From Artocarpus heterophyllus (Eukaryota > Streptophyta > Magnoliopsida > Rosales > Moraceae), in contig CM046348.1 in the NCBI GenBank assembly GCA_025403435.1, positions 18,513,679-18,577,678 on the forward strand: a stretch of DNA of 64,000 nt. The letters run 5' to 3'. This document shows positions 11,552 to 24,112 of the stretch, piece by piece (the first letter of the stretch is position 1; each line of letters begins with the position of its first letter). The notes under the pieces were generated by a model. That model made no database searches. It was given only the letters and a program-made list of their open reading frames with translations, and had not been told where the DNA came from. A program made the position numbers and the translations under genes.

Positions 11552-14500
11552 ATGGCTGAGCCCAAAACCAAATACGATCGCCAACTCAGGTATCTCTCTC
11601 CTCTCTCTCTACATTGTCCGTGGTAACTTCAACTAGTAATTTGCCCTAACTATGTTCTTTCAGTACTAATCTTCAATCCACTTTTTTTTTTTTTTTTTTT
11701 TTTCATTTTAGTGAAAGATATTTCATCGATAACTCTTTCTTTGGACGGTGATTAAGGTTTTGCGGTGTAGGGATTTTGTGTTTCCAAGTCTGATCGCCAA
11801 GGCTTCTGATGTTTAAAGAAGAATAAGATTTTTTTTTTCTTTGAATTAATGCTCCGAAGCAAACTTGACAAAATTTTAGGGGTACGTAATATTTACGTCA
11901 AAAAAGTGTCAGGTTTCGGTAGAGATACTTGGCAATAACGAGTTCAAAAATCTTTTTTTTTTGTTATGAATTAGTTTGAGACGATTGGAATTATGATTTG
12001 TGGAAGTTTACTTTTGCTATTTTGAATTGTTAACACAGAGTTTGGTTTAGATTACCCTCTTGGGTAAAGTTAATAGTGTGTTTTCATTTTTTGGTTGAGC
12101 GCATGATAGGATTGGTTACTCTAAAGCAAAGAGATGTTTTAAATTTTTGGTTGGTTAGTGATTTTCCTGTTTGAAAAATTGCAGGATATGGGGTGATCAA
12201 GGACAGGCTGCGCTTGAGAAAGCGAGTATATGTCTGCTAAATTGCGGGCCTACTGGTTCCGAAACACTAAAAAATCTTGTCCTTGGTGGGATTGGAAGCA
12301 TCACTGTAGTGGATGGATCTAAAGTTGAATTGGGCGATCTTGGAAATAATTTTATGGGTATGTTTCTCTTGGTTTTGCTTTTAGTCAATTTTAAAGTTTT
12401 ATGTCCTTAAATTATTTGGATATTTGTTAGTTGATGAAACAAGCGTTGGGCAATCAAAGGCAAAATGTGTATGTGCATTTCTTCAAGAGCTAAATGATGC
12501 TGTTAAGGCTAAATTTATAGAAGAGTATCCGGAGGCACTGATCGAGACAAACCCATCTTTTTTTTCACAGTTCACCTTGGTTGTGGCCACTCAGGTATGC
12601 AGTGACTGCCCACTTCTTCAAAAGTGCTTGGGAGATGTGTTGGTCTTTACAATGTTATTTATTAGTGGAACATGTTTGTGGATGAGGAACAAGTTTCTCG
12701 AAGTAGATTGTGATCTATGGCACTTATTTTCTTGCTATGGCTTGTGCTGAGTTAGCCGCCCTCCCCGTGTCTTCCTGGTTTGGGTATTGTGGTTCAATCT
12801 ATGCAATTTGCATGTTCCTGAATATTTAGTAACATTTCTATTCTCAGAATTTGCTGAACTTCCATACGCTCAAATGTTTATTTCAGGTATTGTTGTGGCT
12901 TCTTTTTGCTGTTTCAGTATGATATTTTTTGTTTATTTATCCCTTTAAATTATATTATGAAAAAAAAAGGTTTCGTGTATATTACGAAACCAAAATTTAA
13001 TTTGTTAGGGGTGGATGAGCAGGGGCAAAACAGAAAATTCACTTTTGTAGTACTCGCAGAATTTTGACAAATGCTTTCAGGATGTTCGTGATAGTATTCT
13101 GTCATGATGTGTATTTGTTAGGGACGGATGAGCAGGGGTGAAACAAAAATTTCACTTTTGTAGAACTCAGAATTTTGACAAATGCTTTCATGATGTTCGT
13201 AATAGTATTCTCTCATGACGAAACGAAACACGTCATTAATTGTTGCATTAAATCCATGATTGCATTTAATGGAGTCTTTCTATCTTTGCAATCAGCTAGT
13301 GGAAGATTCAATGATAAAGCTTGATCGAATCTGTCGGGAGGCAAATGTAATGCTGATTTTTGCTCGCTCCTATGGCCTAACAGGGTTAGTTCGAATCAGT
13401 ATGAAGGTAACCCGTATTACTTATTGGAATTGCTTTATATTTTGATATTATCAAAAAGCTGCTATTGGAACTTTTGTGCTATAATAAAGTAACGTGTTGG
13501 AAACATGAAAATGACTACAATGTTTTTCTAGAACTCTGACTCCTTGATGTTTACTACTTTGAATGAATGACAAAGCAAAATATTATATGAATCAAACTCT
13601 TCAAATTGCCTCAAGTTTAGTCTAAAATCTAAACGAGGCTGTGACATTATAATGTACTAAAATATTTTCTATGTATCCTAGGTTGCAACGTAACCTTTTC
13701 ATTGATTCCTGCAGGAACATACTATTGTTGAATCCAAGCCTGATCATTTTCTAGATGATCTTCGATTGAATAACCCATGGCCCGAACTTAGGAGGTATGG
13801 AATTTAATTTTTATTTGCAGTGGATAGGGGAAGGGGGATCAGTTTCTATCAATTTTGGTCTTTGTTTTCCTCCTTGATTTTGATGGAAAAAATGTATTTA
13901 CTCTCATTAATTTTTGGTTTTTTCCCTATGTAAACTGGTAATATGAATTTTTTGCTTCTGACCCTTTATCCATGTCAACTCAAAATTTGTTCCTTAGATT
14001 TTGACTACGAATTTACTGATAATAGGTTTGCGGAAACCATTGATCTGGATGTGTTAGATCCTGTCGCCCACAAGCACATACCATATGTTGTCATTCTTGT
14101 CAAGATGGCACAAGAGTGGGCCAAAAGCCATAGTGGTACTCTTCCCTCAACCAGGGAAGAGAAAAAAGAGTTCAAGGTTTACCTGCTTGGTTTATACATT
14201 TTTCCTTGTTGCTCTTTTAATTGTTTTTATATGTAACTTATTTGGGCTACCGAATGTTTTAGGATCTTCTTAAAGCTAGAACAGTTGCAGCTGATGAAGA
14301 TAACTACAAGGAAGCCATTGAGGCCTCCTTCAAAGTCTTTGCTCCACGGGGAATCAGTAAGCATAAGATTTTTAATCATGATTATCAATTGTATTCTAAG
14401 TTGACATTTCAAAGTTATTTATATGTTTAGTTGATTTAGATGGGTTCAATAAACATCCAATAATCAACACTTGTAAATGGCGGAGGGGCAGGTGGTGATA

Positions 14501-17105
14501 AATAATACTCTATTCCACTTTTCTAGAGGGATGTGATTAAACTGGCAACATTTACCTGTACTAGTCTGGAGTATAAGCGGTATTTATATTCTCGTAATAG
14601 TTCTTTCTTTTTTTTTTTGGAAAGGAAAGGGGAAGGGGGGGGTGTGTGGGGGGGTTGGGTTGGGTTAGGTGGGGTGTTTCAAGGGATATACTTAGATTTA
14701 GCATGGCAGGATATAGCGGGTGTCCTTCATGTTTGGTCCATGGCGGTGCCTTCGTGTTTATCAAGTTTTAATGTGGACTGGAGTACGTTTCTTTTTATTT
14801 TGTTATAAAGTTTGTTTATCCTAAAAACCTATAATCCAATTGCAGTGTCACTAGTAAAGTGGGTGAATCTTCTTCTCTACGTCTCAGGTTCAGATTTACA
14901 GCAGATAATTAATGATGGTAGTGCGGAAGTTGATACCAATTCATCAGATTTTTGGATAATGGTGGCAGCGTTGAAGGTTGGTTAAACAAATATTTCATCC
15001 AGGACAACTTTAAATTGCGTGCTTCGCATTATTGGCTGAACCTCAAGGTCTGAATAATGAAATTGCTCTTCTAGATTTCTTGATGGTATTGCATCCGGTG
15101 CTATCTTCCTGAGACAGTACAGGCTGCTTCTCCCTTTTTTTGTTTTTCATTCTACCCCTTTAGAATTCCTCTCATCCACCCTCTTGCACGTACTTGCAAC
15201 AAAATCCCAGATTGGTTTACTCTTCAAAATATTTATTTTGCAAAAGGTCCCTGGGGATTTCAGCTATCTTGTTTCTGAATTATAAAACTATACCATAATC
15301 AACAAGGTTTGTGTGTCTATATGTATAAAGATACTTGTACTATCTGAGAACTTTATTGAACGTGATCCATCTAACTGTTATCTGTATTAATTACCAAGTA
15401 CTTTTCTTCAGACACTTACTTTCAGTATGTATCTTTCGTTGGACTCCAAAGTTGTAAGATTTGAAATATCATTTACCTGTTTGCAGGAATTCATTAAAAA
15501 TGAAGGTGGTGGTGAGGTACCCCTGGAGGGATCAATACCCGATATGACATCTTCAACAGAGTTAGTGACCTAAATCTCCTCATATTCTTGTTACAATGCT
15601 ACTCTTTCTCTCTCTCTGCTTTAAAGCTCAAGAGAAGTAATTTCTGATACAAAAGCTGAATCAATACCTTGTAGGCAATATGTAAATTTGCAGAATATCT
15701 ACCTAGCCAAGGCTGAGGCTGATTTTCTTGCTATTGAGCAATGGGTTAGGAATGTTCTGAAGAAAATTGGTAGAGATCCAAATAGTATCTCGAAGGCAAC
15801 TATAAAAAGCTTCTGTAAAAATGCTAGAAAATTAAAAGTAAGTTAAGTAATCTACGTTACATGTAATCTGCATGGATGGATTTCATTTCTTTTCCGACCA
15901 ATATGGAGCCAAATTGCTTGCTAATGTGTCTACGTCCAAAACATGTTCTTGTTGATAATGTTTGTATGGATGGACATACAGCTGCTCATTAGGGTCCTAA
16001 TGTTGTCGCAAGTCTTGTATATAATGCAGGCGGAGGTTTATAGTTGTTCATGTTTTCCTAGTTAAATTTAGGACTGACTTGTACGTTGTAGGTCTGTAGA
16101 TATCGCCTGGTTGAGGAGGAATTTAGTTCTCCAGTACTGTCAGAGTTACAGAAGTACATAACAGATGAAGATTACAGGTGCGATTGGGTTTTCAAAGCTT
16201 TTATGTATAAAAAGATATATTGTCAGGGGCGTTCTTCACCATGATTGTTTTGAAACAGGGGGACCATTGTTTGTAGAAATGAAATGTTTATTTTGACGTG
16301 AATCAGAATCTTCTCCGTATTAGGAACCTAATCAACTTTAGTTTTCAGGAACTTTTTGCAACCGGTTAAATTTGAAAACTTCTTTCCTGTAGTCTCATCT
16401 AATTTCTTTTAAGTTTATGCATGAGCACTTAAGATCAATTTACTCCTAACCCAGATTGGAGAGGAGAAAAAGAAACACAGCGACAAGGATTTTTTGCTTA
16501 CACTTTGCTGTTTGCCATTGATGCATTTGACAGTGTTCCAGTAGGATTCTACATTCTGCTTAGAGCTGTTGACAGGTTTGCTGCTAACTACAACAGTTTT
16601 CCCGGACAATTTGATGGGTAACGCTCAATGCTATTAGACACCATGTTACTGAATTTACACACAAATTAAAATAAAACCCCATGGCATACTATTTGCACGC
16701 TCAAAGTGGTAATTTGTCTGCAGAGCAATGGATGAGGACATATCTCGATTGAAGACTACAGCTGTTAGCTTACTTAGTGACTTGGGTTGCAATGGATCAA
16801 CCTTAACTGAGGACCTTATCAATGAGATGTGCCGATTTGGTGCTTCAGAGCTCCATGCCGTTGCTGCTTTCGTTGGAGGAATTGCATCACAAGAAGTGAT
16901 TAAGGTTTTGCTTTTCTTGCTTTCAGATGCTAGTTTTCTTGATGCTTTCTTCAAAGATAATGTTGAAATGATGTTTTTCCTTTTAAAGATATTTGTTTGA
17001 AAATCCATAATGTTGCTGCAGCTCATAACAAGACAATTTGTACCCTTGTCTGGAACTTTCATCTTCAACGGCATAGATCACAAGTCTCAACTGTTGCTAC
17101 TCTAG
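11552..17105 (+). CDS. AXR1: NEDD8-activating enzyme E1 regulatory subunit AXR1, 523 aa
   Basis: This is the regulatory half of the heterodimeric RUB/NEDD8 E1. With ECR1 it adenylates NEDD8, which is then passed to RCE1 and cullins. It is needed for SCF-TIR1 auxin signalling. Exons: 11552-11589, 12185-12357, 12431-12594, 13296-13406, 13715-13794, 14026-14176, 14263-14356, 14888-14976, 15487-15560, 15675-15837, 16092-16177, 16534-16617, 16724-16904, 17022-17105. All introns are GT..AG and the frame is continuous. The protein starts [20 protein letters not shown]. It has the ThiF-fold glycine motif NCGPTGSE (32-39) and [16 protein letters not shown] (54-69). Further conserved blocks are [41 protein letters not shown] and [20 protein letters not shown]. 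The C-terminus is [12 protein letters not shown]. As in the family, the catalytic cysteine half is absent because ECR1 supplies it. Arabidopsis AXR1 is about 540 aa. The gene appears intact. Confidence 0.96.
13001..13222. repeat. 113-bp tandem duplication in AXR1 intron 3
   Basis: Two direct copies start with TTTGTTAGGG at 13001 and 13114 and share GGATGAGCAGGGG, TTCACTTTTGTAG and TTTTGACAAATGCTTTCA. There are several point differences between them. It is intronic and does not touch the splice sites. Confidence 0.85.
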
Positions 17106-17611
17106 TGGAGCTCAAGCTAGAAATGTTAAGTTCGTAATATCATATGTCTCTTGTTGTATAAGTGCTTGCTAGTGTTTGTTGAAGCTCATGCTGGCCTTTG
17201 TTTTTCCCTGTTAGGTGTCTTCACAATATGGGCTGTCAATAGCTTTCGAGGCACAACTTTCCTGCCTCTTATTTGAGGCCCATTCTTGACTAGGCTCCCT
17301 CAATTGTTGAGAGGACAGGAACAGGGATAGCTTGATAAATTCGCCCCCGATATTTAAATCTTTTGTAACTTGTTTCAATAATGTGAAGTTCGAGAGATTT
17401 GTTAGGCAGGTCAGAGTGACCCATAGGAAAACTAAAAGAAAAAATGGTTAAGAATTACTTTAGTGTCGATTTTAAAGGGGTATTATTTTGAAATTTTTTT
17501 GATGGACTTCCATAATGATAGCGAGAGAAGCGATATTGCGACGGATTATTGCCTTTTCCATTTCCTTTCCTTGATCTTAAGTCTCTAGTACCAAAATCGA
17601 CCTTTCCAATC
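17106..17611. other. AXR1 3' UTR and downstream flank
   Basis: Untranslated sequence follows the TAG at 17103. A candidate polyadenylation region is the T-rich stretch with TTTGTAACTTGTTTCAATAA near 17361-17380. No other gene was found before the RRP6L3-derived repeat begins at 17612. Confidence 0.45.
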
Positions 17612-18617
17612 CTCATCCTTGCTCTAAGTTAAACTATTGCTGCCAAGTCATTGGTTGTTACAAGACTCCTTACCTAGGCTACACCCCTTTCTTCTCTGTT
17701 CTGAGAATTAGCAAAGTCGCCTAAACTTGGGGAAATTGCAGGCATGGTGTCGGTTGTGTGGTTGGTGTTGTGAGGGTCAGCTAATGACGGACAAACTTGC
17801 TAAAATGGTGTTGAAAGATGTTAATAGCGTAAAATGACCATCTTAATGACAAGTCTGATTCTTGTCAAGTTTGACAGCATTGGTTCTATCATGCTGTTAA
17901 ATGACATTCTTGCGAATGGTATTTCCGGACTAAGGCTACAAACTGGACCTCAAAAATCTTGAACTACTTGGTCAACTGAATCTTCTGCAATGAAGGACAT
18001 GCTACAGCTGAGGCTAAGACAAATAATAATAATAAAATAAAAATTTAAAAACGATAGTAGAGATTACGAGAAGGCATAATTGCCAAACACTGAATTGGAA
18101 ATGTCAATGTCTGATTTGGGTGCTTGAAGCTGCAAGCCTATTTCATGTTCCCTAAAGCCTTGTACAATTTGGAAATCCTAGAACGGCATGATCAGTTGCA
18201 TAAGCGAGAAAACAAACCACACAAGTGAGGGAAAATGTAATTGCCAATTTATATGATGCTTTCCCATAACTACACCTGATAATCCTTTTAACTAACGACC
18301 ATTTGGACAAAAAGAAAAGAGAAAAAAGAAAAGCCCGTCACTGAAAGAAGAAATACAATAATTGACTGCCCAAAGTTGGGGTTTCTCAATCTTCACATTA
18401 GGGGGGAAGAAAAATTAAAGAAAATGCAAAAACAACCTGACTGCGTTTCTATATCTTTAGAGTTGAGAAGTGAAATTGAACTTTTATGATGCATGCTGCT
18501 GCACGCCTGTCTGAACAGGTCTAAGTCTTGTACTGCCGGACGCCTTGTGGGAAGGGTTGTAGACACCGAATTCACCAGAGTCTCGCCAGCCACTGGCAGA
18601 AACAGGGCTCAGGATCA
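17612..18617 (-). pseudogene. Duplicated 3' end of RRP6L3 (last exon plus downstream DNA)
   Basis: About 1 kb is a direct copy of 24113-25114, the region that carries the last coding exon and 3' flank of RRP6L3. The copied exon is 18484-18592 on the minus strand, behind an intact CTGCCAG acceptor. It reads SGWRDSGEFGVYNPSHKASG, close to the real exon's [21 protein letters not shown] 1-base deletion then shifts the frame, so it runs on through STRLRPVQTGVQQHAS to TAA at 18484-18486. The rest of the gene is missing, so it is non-functional as an exonuclease. It lies just downstream of AXR1, antisense to it, and is separated from its source by transposon insertions. Confidence 0.85.
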
Positions 18618-19772
18618 TTGATATATACATGTGTATATATATAGTTTTTTTTGTTCAATGTTTTCATTGATATATGTATAAATATTTACCCCGTTTGATT
18701 TTTTTGTTATGTTTGCAATGTTTTATAAAGTATTTCTGTTTGTTGCACATTAAATAACAACTAACTAAAATCTTTATTATTAAAGAAATTAAAAAATAAT
18801 AACACAATAACAGATATGGATAGACTTACTAAAAAAATAAAAAAATGATAACACAATAAGAGAAACTTAATGTATGGATAAAACTTATTAAAGAAATCAA
18901 AAAATGATTGACTGAAACTTAATATATGGGTAGAACTTTTAGAGCTATCAAGCTTTATTTTCTGTATACATCCAACAAGCTTTATTTTCTGTATACATTC
19001 TTCTCTTCTACAGGGTATTCTATTCCAATTTGGGTTCGGACATTTTTTTAAAAGTATTTACTTGGCACTAATAGAATTTAGTATATGTTTTTATTTAGAT
19101 CTCTTCTTTCACTACGATAGTATAATAAATCAAGTCAATACAAAGGAAATGAATCCATTTATATACTATTAAGTAAGTAAAATATATAAAAAATGAAATA
19201 TGTAAAATATAATAAAAAAATCATGCCATATGACTCATTGTTTCCATTGGATCTTTTGGAGCCTATTCATGGACGACATGATCAAGTCTGATCATTATTG
19301 TTTCGACTAGATCTTACGAAGCCTATTCATACACGACACGATCGAGATTGGATCTTTTGGAGCCTATTCATGCACGACATGATCAAGTCTGGTCATTATT
19401 GTTTCGACTGGATCTTACGAAGCCTATTCATACACGACACGATCGAGTCTGATCATTCTATCTATATTCTCTTTTGCAGGGTGGCTTTCTATTACAATTT
19501 TGTTAATCCTCAGTTGCTCGTTCATATCACTGTTTGTTTGTATCATTTGATGCATACCTTACTCCTCATCATCTAACCCATGTCCCAAATTTTTAACTAA
19601 TTTACACCCTTCTATTCTCAAGAATCAAAAACTAATGTTTGAAGTGTTTCTAACTAGGGTGATTTGAACCCAAAGCCTTGGGCTACTTTTATAGATGTAA
19701 GAAGCCCCTTACCTTCCTTTCCTAAGCAATGTGGGTCTTTGTACTCTTTTTGTAATTTACCAACATTTAACA
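18618..19772 (-). mobile_element. Probable 3' LTR of a degenerate Copia element, left edge uncertain
   Basis: Read on the minus strand, a purine tract (AAGGCGGAGAT, complement of about 19773-19785) is followed by TGTTAAATGTTGG, the usual polypurine-tract/LTR junction, so the LTR begins at 19772 and runs leftward. Its other end was not found; it lies somewhere between 18618 and about 19200. The LTR contains the 101-bp minisatellite listed separately. The sequence is AT-rich and decayed. A gag-like remnant lies immediately to its right. Confidence 0.5.
19249..19457. repeat. Minisatellite, 101-bp period with about 50-bp subunits
   Basis: Two 101-bp units start with GGATCTTTTGGAGCC at 19249 and 19350. 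Each splits into two related halves sharing AGCCTATTCAT, ACGACA and GATC, giving four diverged subunits. Second halves carry CTTACGAAGCC in place of CTTTTGGAGCC. Confidence 0.85.
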
Positions 19773-20420
19773 ATCTCCGCCTTAGCTAAATAAAAGAAAC
19801 ACTCACATCAAACACCATGTTCATCGACATTCATAATTCTCAAGCCAGAGAACTATCATACTCCACCATAAAATTATACCACTTAGAATTAACACATTCT
19901 AAGAATTTCACATCGGCACATGTTAAAAACCCTTGTTGAAAAATTATGATGCAATCTCTATGTTTGGCTTTCTTAGAAATTCATCAGCCATCGACATAAA
20001 TTTCACCACACATCTTGCATCAATGCTAAACCAATGCCTGTGTGCAAACTTGTGGATCCATTAGCAGCTACACATCCTCTTTCACGGCAAAACGGACATA
20101 CCATAAGGATGTACATAACCCTTTTAAAATGATATCATCCTCCCTCATGAGGAGAGACACATTGTCCACATCTTACTTGGAGTTTTTTGCCAAACTCACT
20201 CCACCTTTTGGACAATTTTTTTATTTTTTTATTTTTTTTTCAGGTGCCTAGATTGTCCATAACCCAAGCAAACTGTATTCTTTGTAAAGTTCTTCTTTTG
20301 CTTCCCATTCCCATTGCTAGCTACCAACGCCAAGTTCTCTGACGGAGAATGACCTCTACCACATAGCCCTCTTTCTTTTGAAAGGAGTTGGCAAGTAACT
20401 TCCACAAAATTCACAATCTA
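19773..20420 (-). pseudogene. Degenerate Copia gag and internal remnant
   Basis: On the minus strand, 20414-20229 encodes a gag-like tail: LLSKERGLCGRGHSPSEN, then a basic stretch, then CLGYGQSRHLKKK. The last matches a retroviral zinc knuckle (CxxCGxxGHLKKDC) in which the second cysteine has become Tyr, Gly has become Arg and the last Cys is lost. Between here and the polypurine tract at 19773-19785 there is only about 450 bp of stop-filled sequence, so protease, integrase and reverse transcriptase have been deleted. Confidence 0.55.
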
Positions 20421-20429
20421 GCACTTTGG

Positions 20430-20920
20430 AACTTACCAGATTTCAATCCAGCACCCTGCGTCGACAACCAGAAGCAGGTGGTGCTTTTTTGTTTCAAAGA
20501 AAATATGTTAGAATCTAGTAGGTTCTACTTTAAAACTTACCATATTTCAATATGACACTCTGTGCCGGCGATTAAAGGCGATTGATATTTTTTTGTTTCA
20601 AAGAAAATATGTTAGAATCTGGTATATTCCACTTTGGAACCTACTAGTTCTAATCTGTTATCGTACATCAATGACCAGAGATGGTTGGTGCTTTTTTGTT
20701 TCAAAAAAAATATATGTTGGAATAGTAGAACCTACCAGATTCCAATTCGACACCCTAGCGACCGGAAGCAGTTGGTGCTTCTTTATTTCAAAAATATGTT
20801 GAAATTTGACAAGTTCCAAGTTGGAACCTAGCAGGTTATAATCTGGCACTCGGTGCCAGCAACCAGAGGCAGGTTCCACGACAAAACTTGACGGGTTCCA
20901 CAACAGAACGTGACAGGTTT
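20430..20920. repeat. Tandem array of about 100-bp units, five copies
   Basis: Units begin at about 20430, 20534, 20638, 20729 and 20825, so spacing is 91-104 bp. Each carries AACYTACCAGRTT-like, CCAGAAGCAGGTGGTGCTT-like and TTTGTTTCAAAGAAAATATG blocks. Copies are well diverged, and the last is partial. It lies next to the Copia gag remnant and may be part of that element's leader. Confidence 0.8.
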
Positions 20921-20961
20921 CATTTCAACATCACGCATGAGTGAGTGGGAAGAAAGGTAAC

Positions 20962-21124
20962 TTAGGCCCTGTTTGTTTTTGTTCTCAAAATTTTTGGAAA
21001 TATTTTCGCATGTTTTTCAAGGCAAAAATTTTAAAAATACTCTTAGCACAATTCTCAAAAAATTCTCAGTTTCCAAAATAAAAATATTTTCACCTATTTT
21101 GAAAACAATACAAACGGCCCCTTA
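20962..21124. mobile_element. Tourist-like (PIF/Harbinger) MITE, 157 bp
   Basis: The element is 20965-21121, flanked by TTA at 20962-20964 and 21122-21124. The left end is GGCCCTGTTTGTTTTTGTTC and the right end, read inward, is GGGGCCGTTTGTATTGTTTT. A 3-bp TTA duplication with GGCCNTGTTTG ends is characteristic of Tourist MITEs. There is no coding capacity. Confidence 0.75.
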
Positions 21125-21945
21125 GTCTTTTAATAAATCCTCAATTTTTAATAAATAGTTTGTTAAAGGGTATTTTTAATAAGGTGATACATTTGAGGGC
21201 ATTGTTATAAGTTGTCCTTCATTGTTTTTTGCTCAATTCTTAGGTGTTTTAGTATTAAAGGTTTATATACTTAGTAAAAATATATATATATATATATAAA
21301 CTTATATAATACATTTATCTATCGAATTCATGGATTACATAGATTGGAAGAGACTCAATCTGTAATCCAGCTGTACATATTGGATTGGAAAAATTTTATC
21401 CAAAACCAATCCATAACTTTCATAATCTAATCCAGCCGTAGGATTGAATTGAACTGAGCGAGTTAGTCGATTTCGTGAACACCCCTAGTCAATGCATTGC
21501 CATGATTTGATTTTATGCTTTTTAGTTAATTACTAAGTTTACTTATCAAAATTGAAATATTTTTGGATTTTTAAAACATCTGACATTATTACTAATAGCC
21601 TGTTAAAATCTGCTATTTGTTGTAGGACTGTGACCCACTTTGGCCCACCTTCATTGTCCTAGTGGCCAATTTTGGAGTTGCCTACTCAAATGCCACAAAA
21701 ACATTGTTGTTGTAGAGGAGGAGTGAACAAAAAAGTCAATAGCCTAACGAGCCCAATAAACCCCACCCAACCCAACCAGAGATACCTTGAACTTAACGAA
21801 TCTGACAAGAAGTTTAGGTTGACCCAACCCAACCCAACCCGAGAATTCATTGGGTAGGTTTAGGTTAGGGAAAAACCTAAACCCACCTAACTTATTTATA
21901 GAGGATCTTGCATTGCAAATATAGATGATGTTTGAATGGAGATGT
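21125..21945. other. Intergenic, old MITE debris
   Basis: The block 21290-21486 carries repeated GATTGGA/TCCAATCC units and ends CGTGAACACCCCTAG, the kind of end seen in hAT MITEs; its partner end was not found. At 21750-21880 CCAACCCAACC/GGTTAGG units recur, and matching GGGTTGAAAA sequence resumes at 24057 beyond the solo LTR. This suggests an older element split by that insertion. A TA run lies near 21281-21297. Confidence 0.4.
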
Positions 21946-23925
21946 TGTTAGACTAGGTGCCATAAGGATTAAATGATGTAATAAGTTTTTAGAGACATTT
22001 AATCAATAAAAAGTTTATTATTTTCATATATCAAATATTGTCCTTTTTCTGTTCATTTATGTTGAATATATGATAAGCAAACAAAAGCCTGAGACTGTCA
22101 GTCTAAACCTTTAAGATCATGCATATGATGGATAGATTATGCGGAAGACATGAATCTTAAAGGTGATAGTCTAAATGATAAGGTCCGTGATCAAGGGAAT
22201 AAAGTTGAGTGCTTTATTCATGCTAAGATTGTTATGTTGTCTACATCCCTAACAGGATGACTTGTTTTGGTCATCGGAGTGAGACTCTGTGAGTAGAAAC
22301 ATTAGTATATTGTCATAAGTGATGATATATTAGATCAAGACAAAAAGTTGAATTGATTTGATTAATAATTCCGTTCATATAAATCAATTCACTTTAGACA
22401 ATCATATGTGTTATATCTTAATCCTAAAATGAATTAATAAACCCAACCCGTATTCATGACTCCTATCTTTTGATGCACCAAAAGGTGACATCCTAAATTA
22501 GATGATGGTACGCATATCAATACGTTGGAGACATGACTCTTGATTGATGTAGAATCTTGATTGACGTAGACTCTTTATTCATTGATATGTAATCCATAGC
22601 TCTTTTGTAGAGTTAATGATATTCTCTTATAGACATTATCTTGTAATTAGAAAACTGTAACGCTCAACTATTTGGATACATAGGCATAAATGAATGTTAT
22701 GCTATTTATGGATAGTAAGTATTCCAACGGTGAGATAATGGAATATATGATAAAAATAATCGAGAATGTAAAACGGAGTTTATCATTTGGTCGATTATGA
22801 ATATCCTATAGGGATGTCACACGATATGATATATCATGGATGATAAGCTTATTGAAGCTTCGTAATTTTATATAGTTCAAGAGTGTAGCTCTAAGCTTTT
22901 AGTGGAATAACGTTGGAGTTGATAGTTATAAAATATTTGTATTTAGGATATATTATTTTATAATCATAGGTACTTGATTTATATATATCCATCAAGTTCC
23001 CTTTGCTAGCTCACAATATTTCCTTCATGATATAGCGTATTTTCCTATATATTGATAACTTATGTTAGTTCCTAGATTGGCTTAAATTCGGTTGATTGGA
23101 ATTTAATAATCTATGTTAGTTTATTGGTTGGATTAATTTTGTGAATTAATTTAAGATCAACATATTGAATTATTTGGATATATATTATTTGATATGGGTT
23201 TATTTGTATATGACTATTTTAATCAAATAACTTTTCTATTGGGTTATTTGAATTAAAAGTGAGGCTCTATTCAAGATCCCCGTATTAAATAAGATCTATA
23301 AGGATTTCTAGATCAACGTCGGTTGGCAGACCGATGTCCCAGTTTGGCAAGCCGGTGGAGTGTAAATTGTTACGCAAACTGGTATGGTCAGCAGGCCCAT
23401 GGTCAGAATCGGCATGCCGGTGGCCAATTTTGGCATGCCATTTGAGTGTAAATCCTGTTGTGTGTTATCATGCGTTTTCATCCGAATTTCGACCCAATTT
23501 CAAATTTAGAAGCCTTATCTAAGTGAAATTAACTCCCAGCCATCTACTATAAATAGAATACTTGTTCCTATTATTATTTAGATCACCAGAGAAATTTAGA
23601 AAGAGTATTATAATGAAAGAAACTCTGAAACTTCCGAAGGGCTATTGTTTAACATCCCGAACCTTAGCTCTTGGTTTTCTCTTGTATGGTTGGAAGGAGG
23701 CATTGCCAAGAGATGAATTGAACAACGTGTGCCTACCTCCACTCCGGTTGTGAAAAAGAGAATAACAAAGAAGACTAATTGGCTAAAGCTTTTCTAGATG
23801 CGATTCTCGATAGTAGCTCTGTGGGAGTTTTCCAGTCATAAGTGCAGTTTCAATTCTAAAAAGTACGTAAGATCTTTTATTTAAAATTTTAAAATTTCAC
23901 TGCGTATTGTTTTTCTAACAGATGC
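21941..23925 (+). mobile_element. Solo LTR, family A, copy 1 (1975 bp)
   Basis: The LTR is 21946-23920. It begins TGTTAGAC and ends TTTTCTAACA. Flanks are GATGT (21941-21945) and GATGC (23921-23925), a 5-bp target duplication with one change. It is homologous along its length to 52848-54857 and, inverted, to 36605-38641. A TATA box (TATAAATA, 23548-23555) shows the plus orientation. A cluster of GGCANGCC motifs lies upstream of it at about 23320-23440. No internal retrotransposon sequence remains. Confidence 0.88.
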
Positions 23926-24112
23926 TTGGAGTTGAAAATTGATAATTATGTACTATGTTGGTTGATGTTTCGTAGTATCTTCGTTGTATCAATTTTAAAC
24001 TTTGAATTGATTAAGTGAATTAAATTTGAAATTAACTCATCCAAACTTTGATTTAGACGGGTTGAAAATTTCACCAATCCACCCAATGTTGACCCTAAAT
24101 TATAGATTAATT
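23926..24112. other. Short spacer between the solo LTR and the RRP6L3-linked repeat
   Basis: AT-rich, containing GACGGGTTGAAAATTTCACC. It probably continues the element interrupted by the solo LTR. Confidence 0.35.

Noticed and set aside
19660..19700. GGTTCAAATCACC on the minus strand, resembling a tRNA B-box.
   Set aside because: No matching A-box or cloverleaf at the right distance. It lies in a decayed Copia LTR.
23334..23753. Two plus-strand frames of about 60 codons.
   Set aside because: They lie inside family A solo LTR copy 1 and have no counterpart frame in the other copies.
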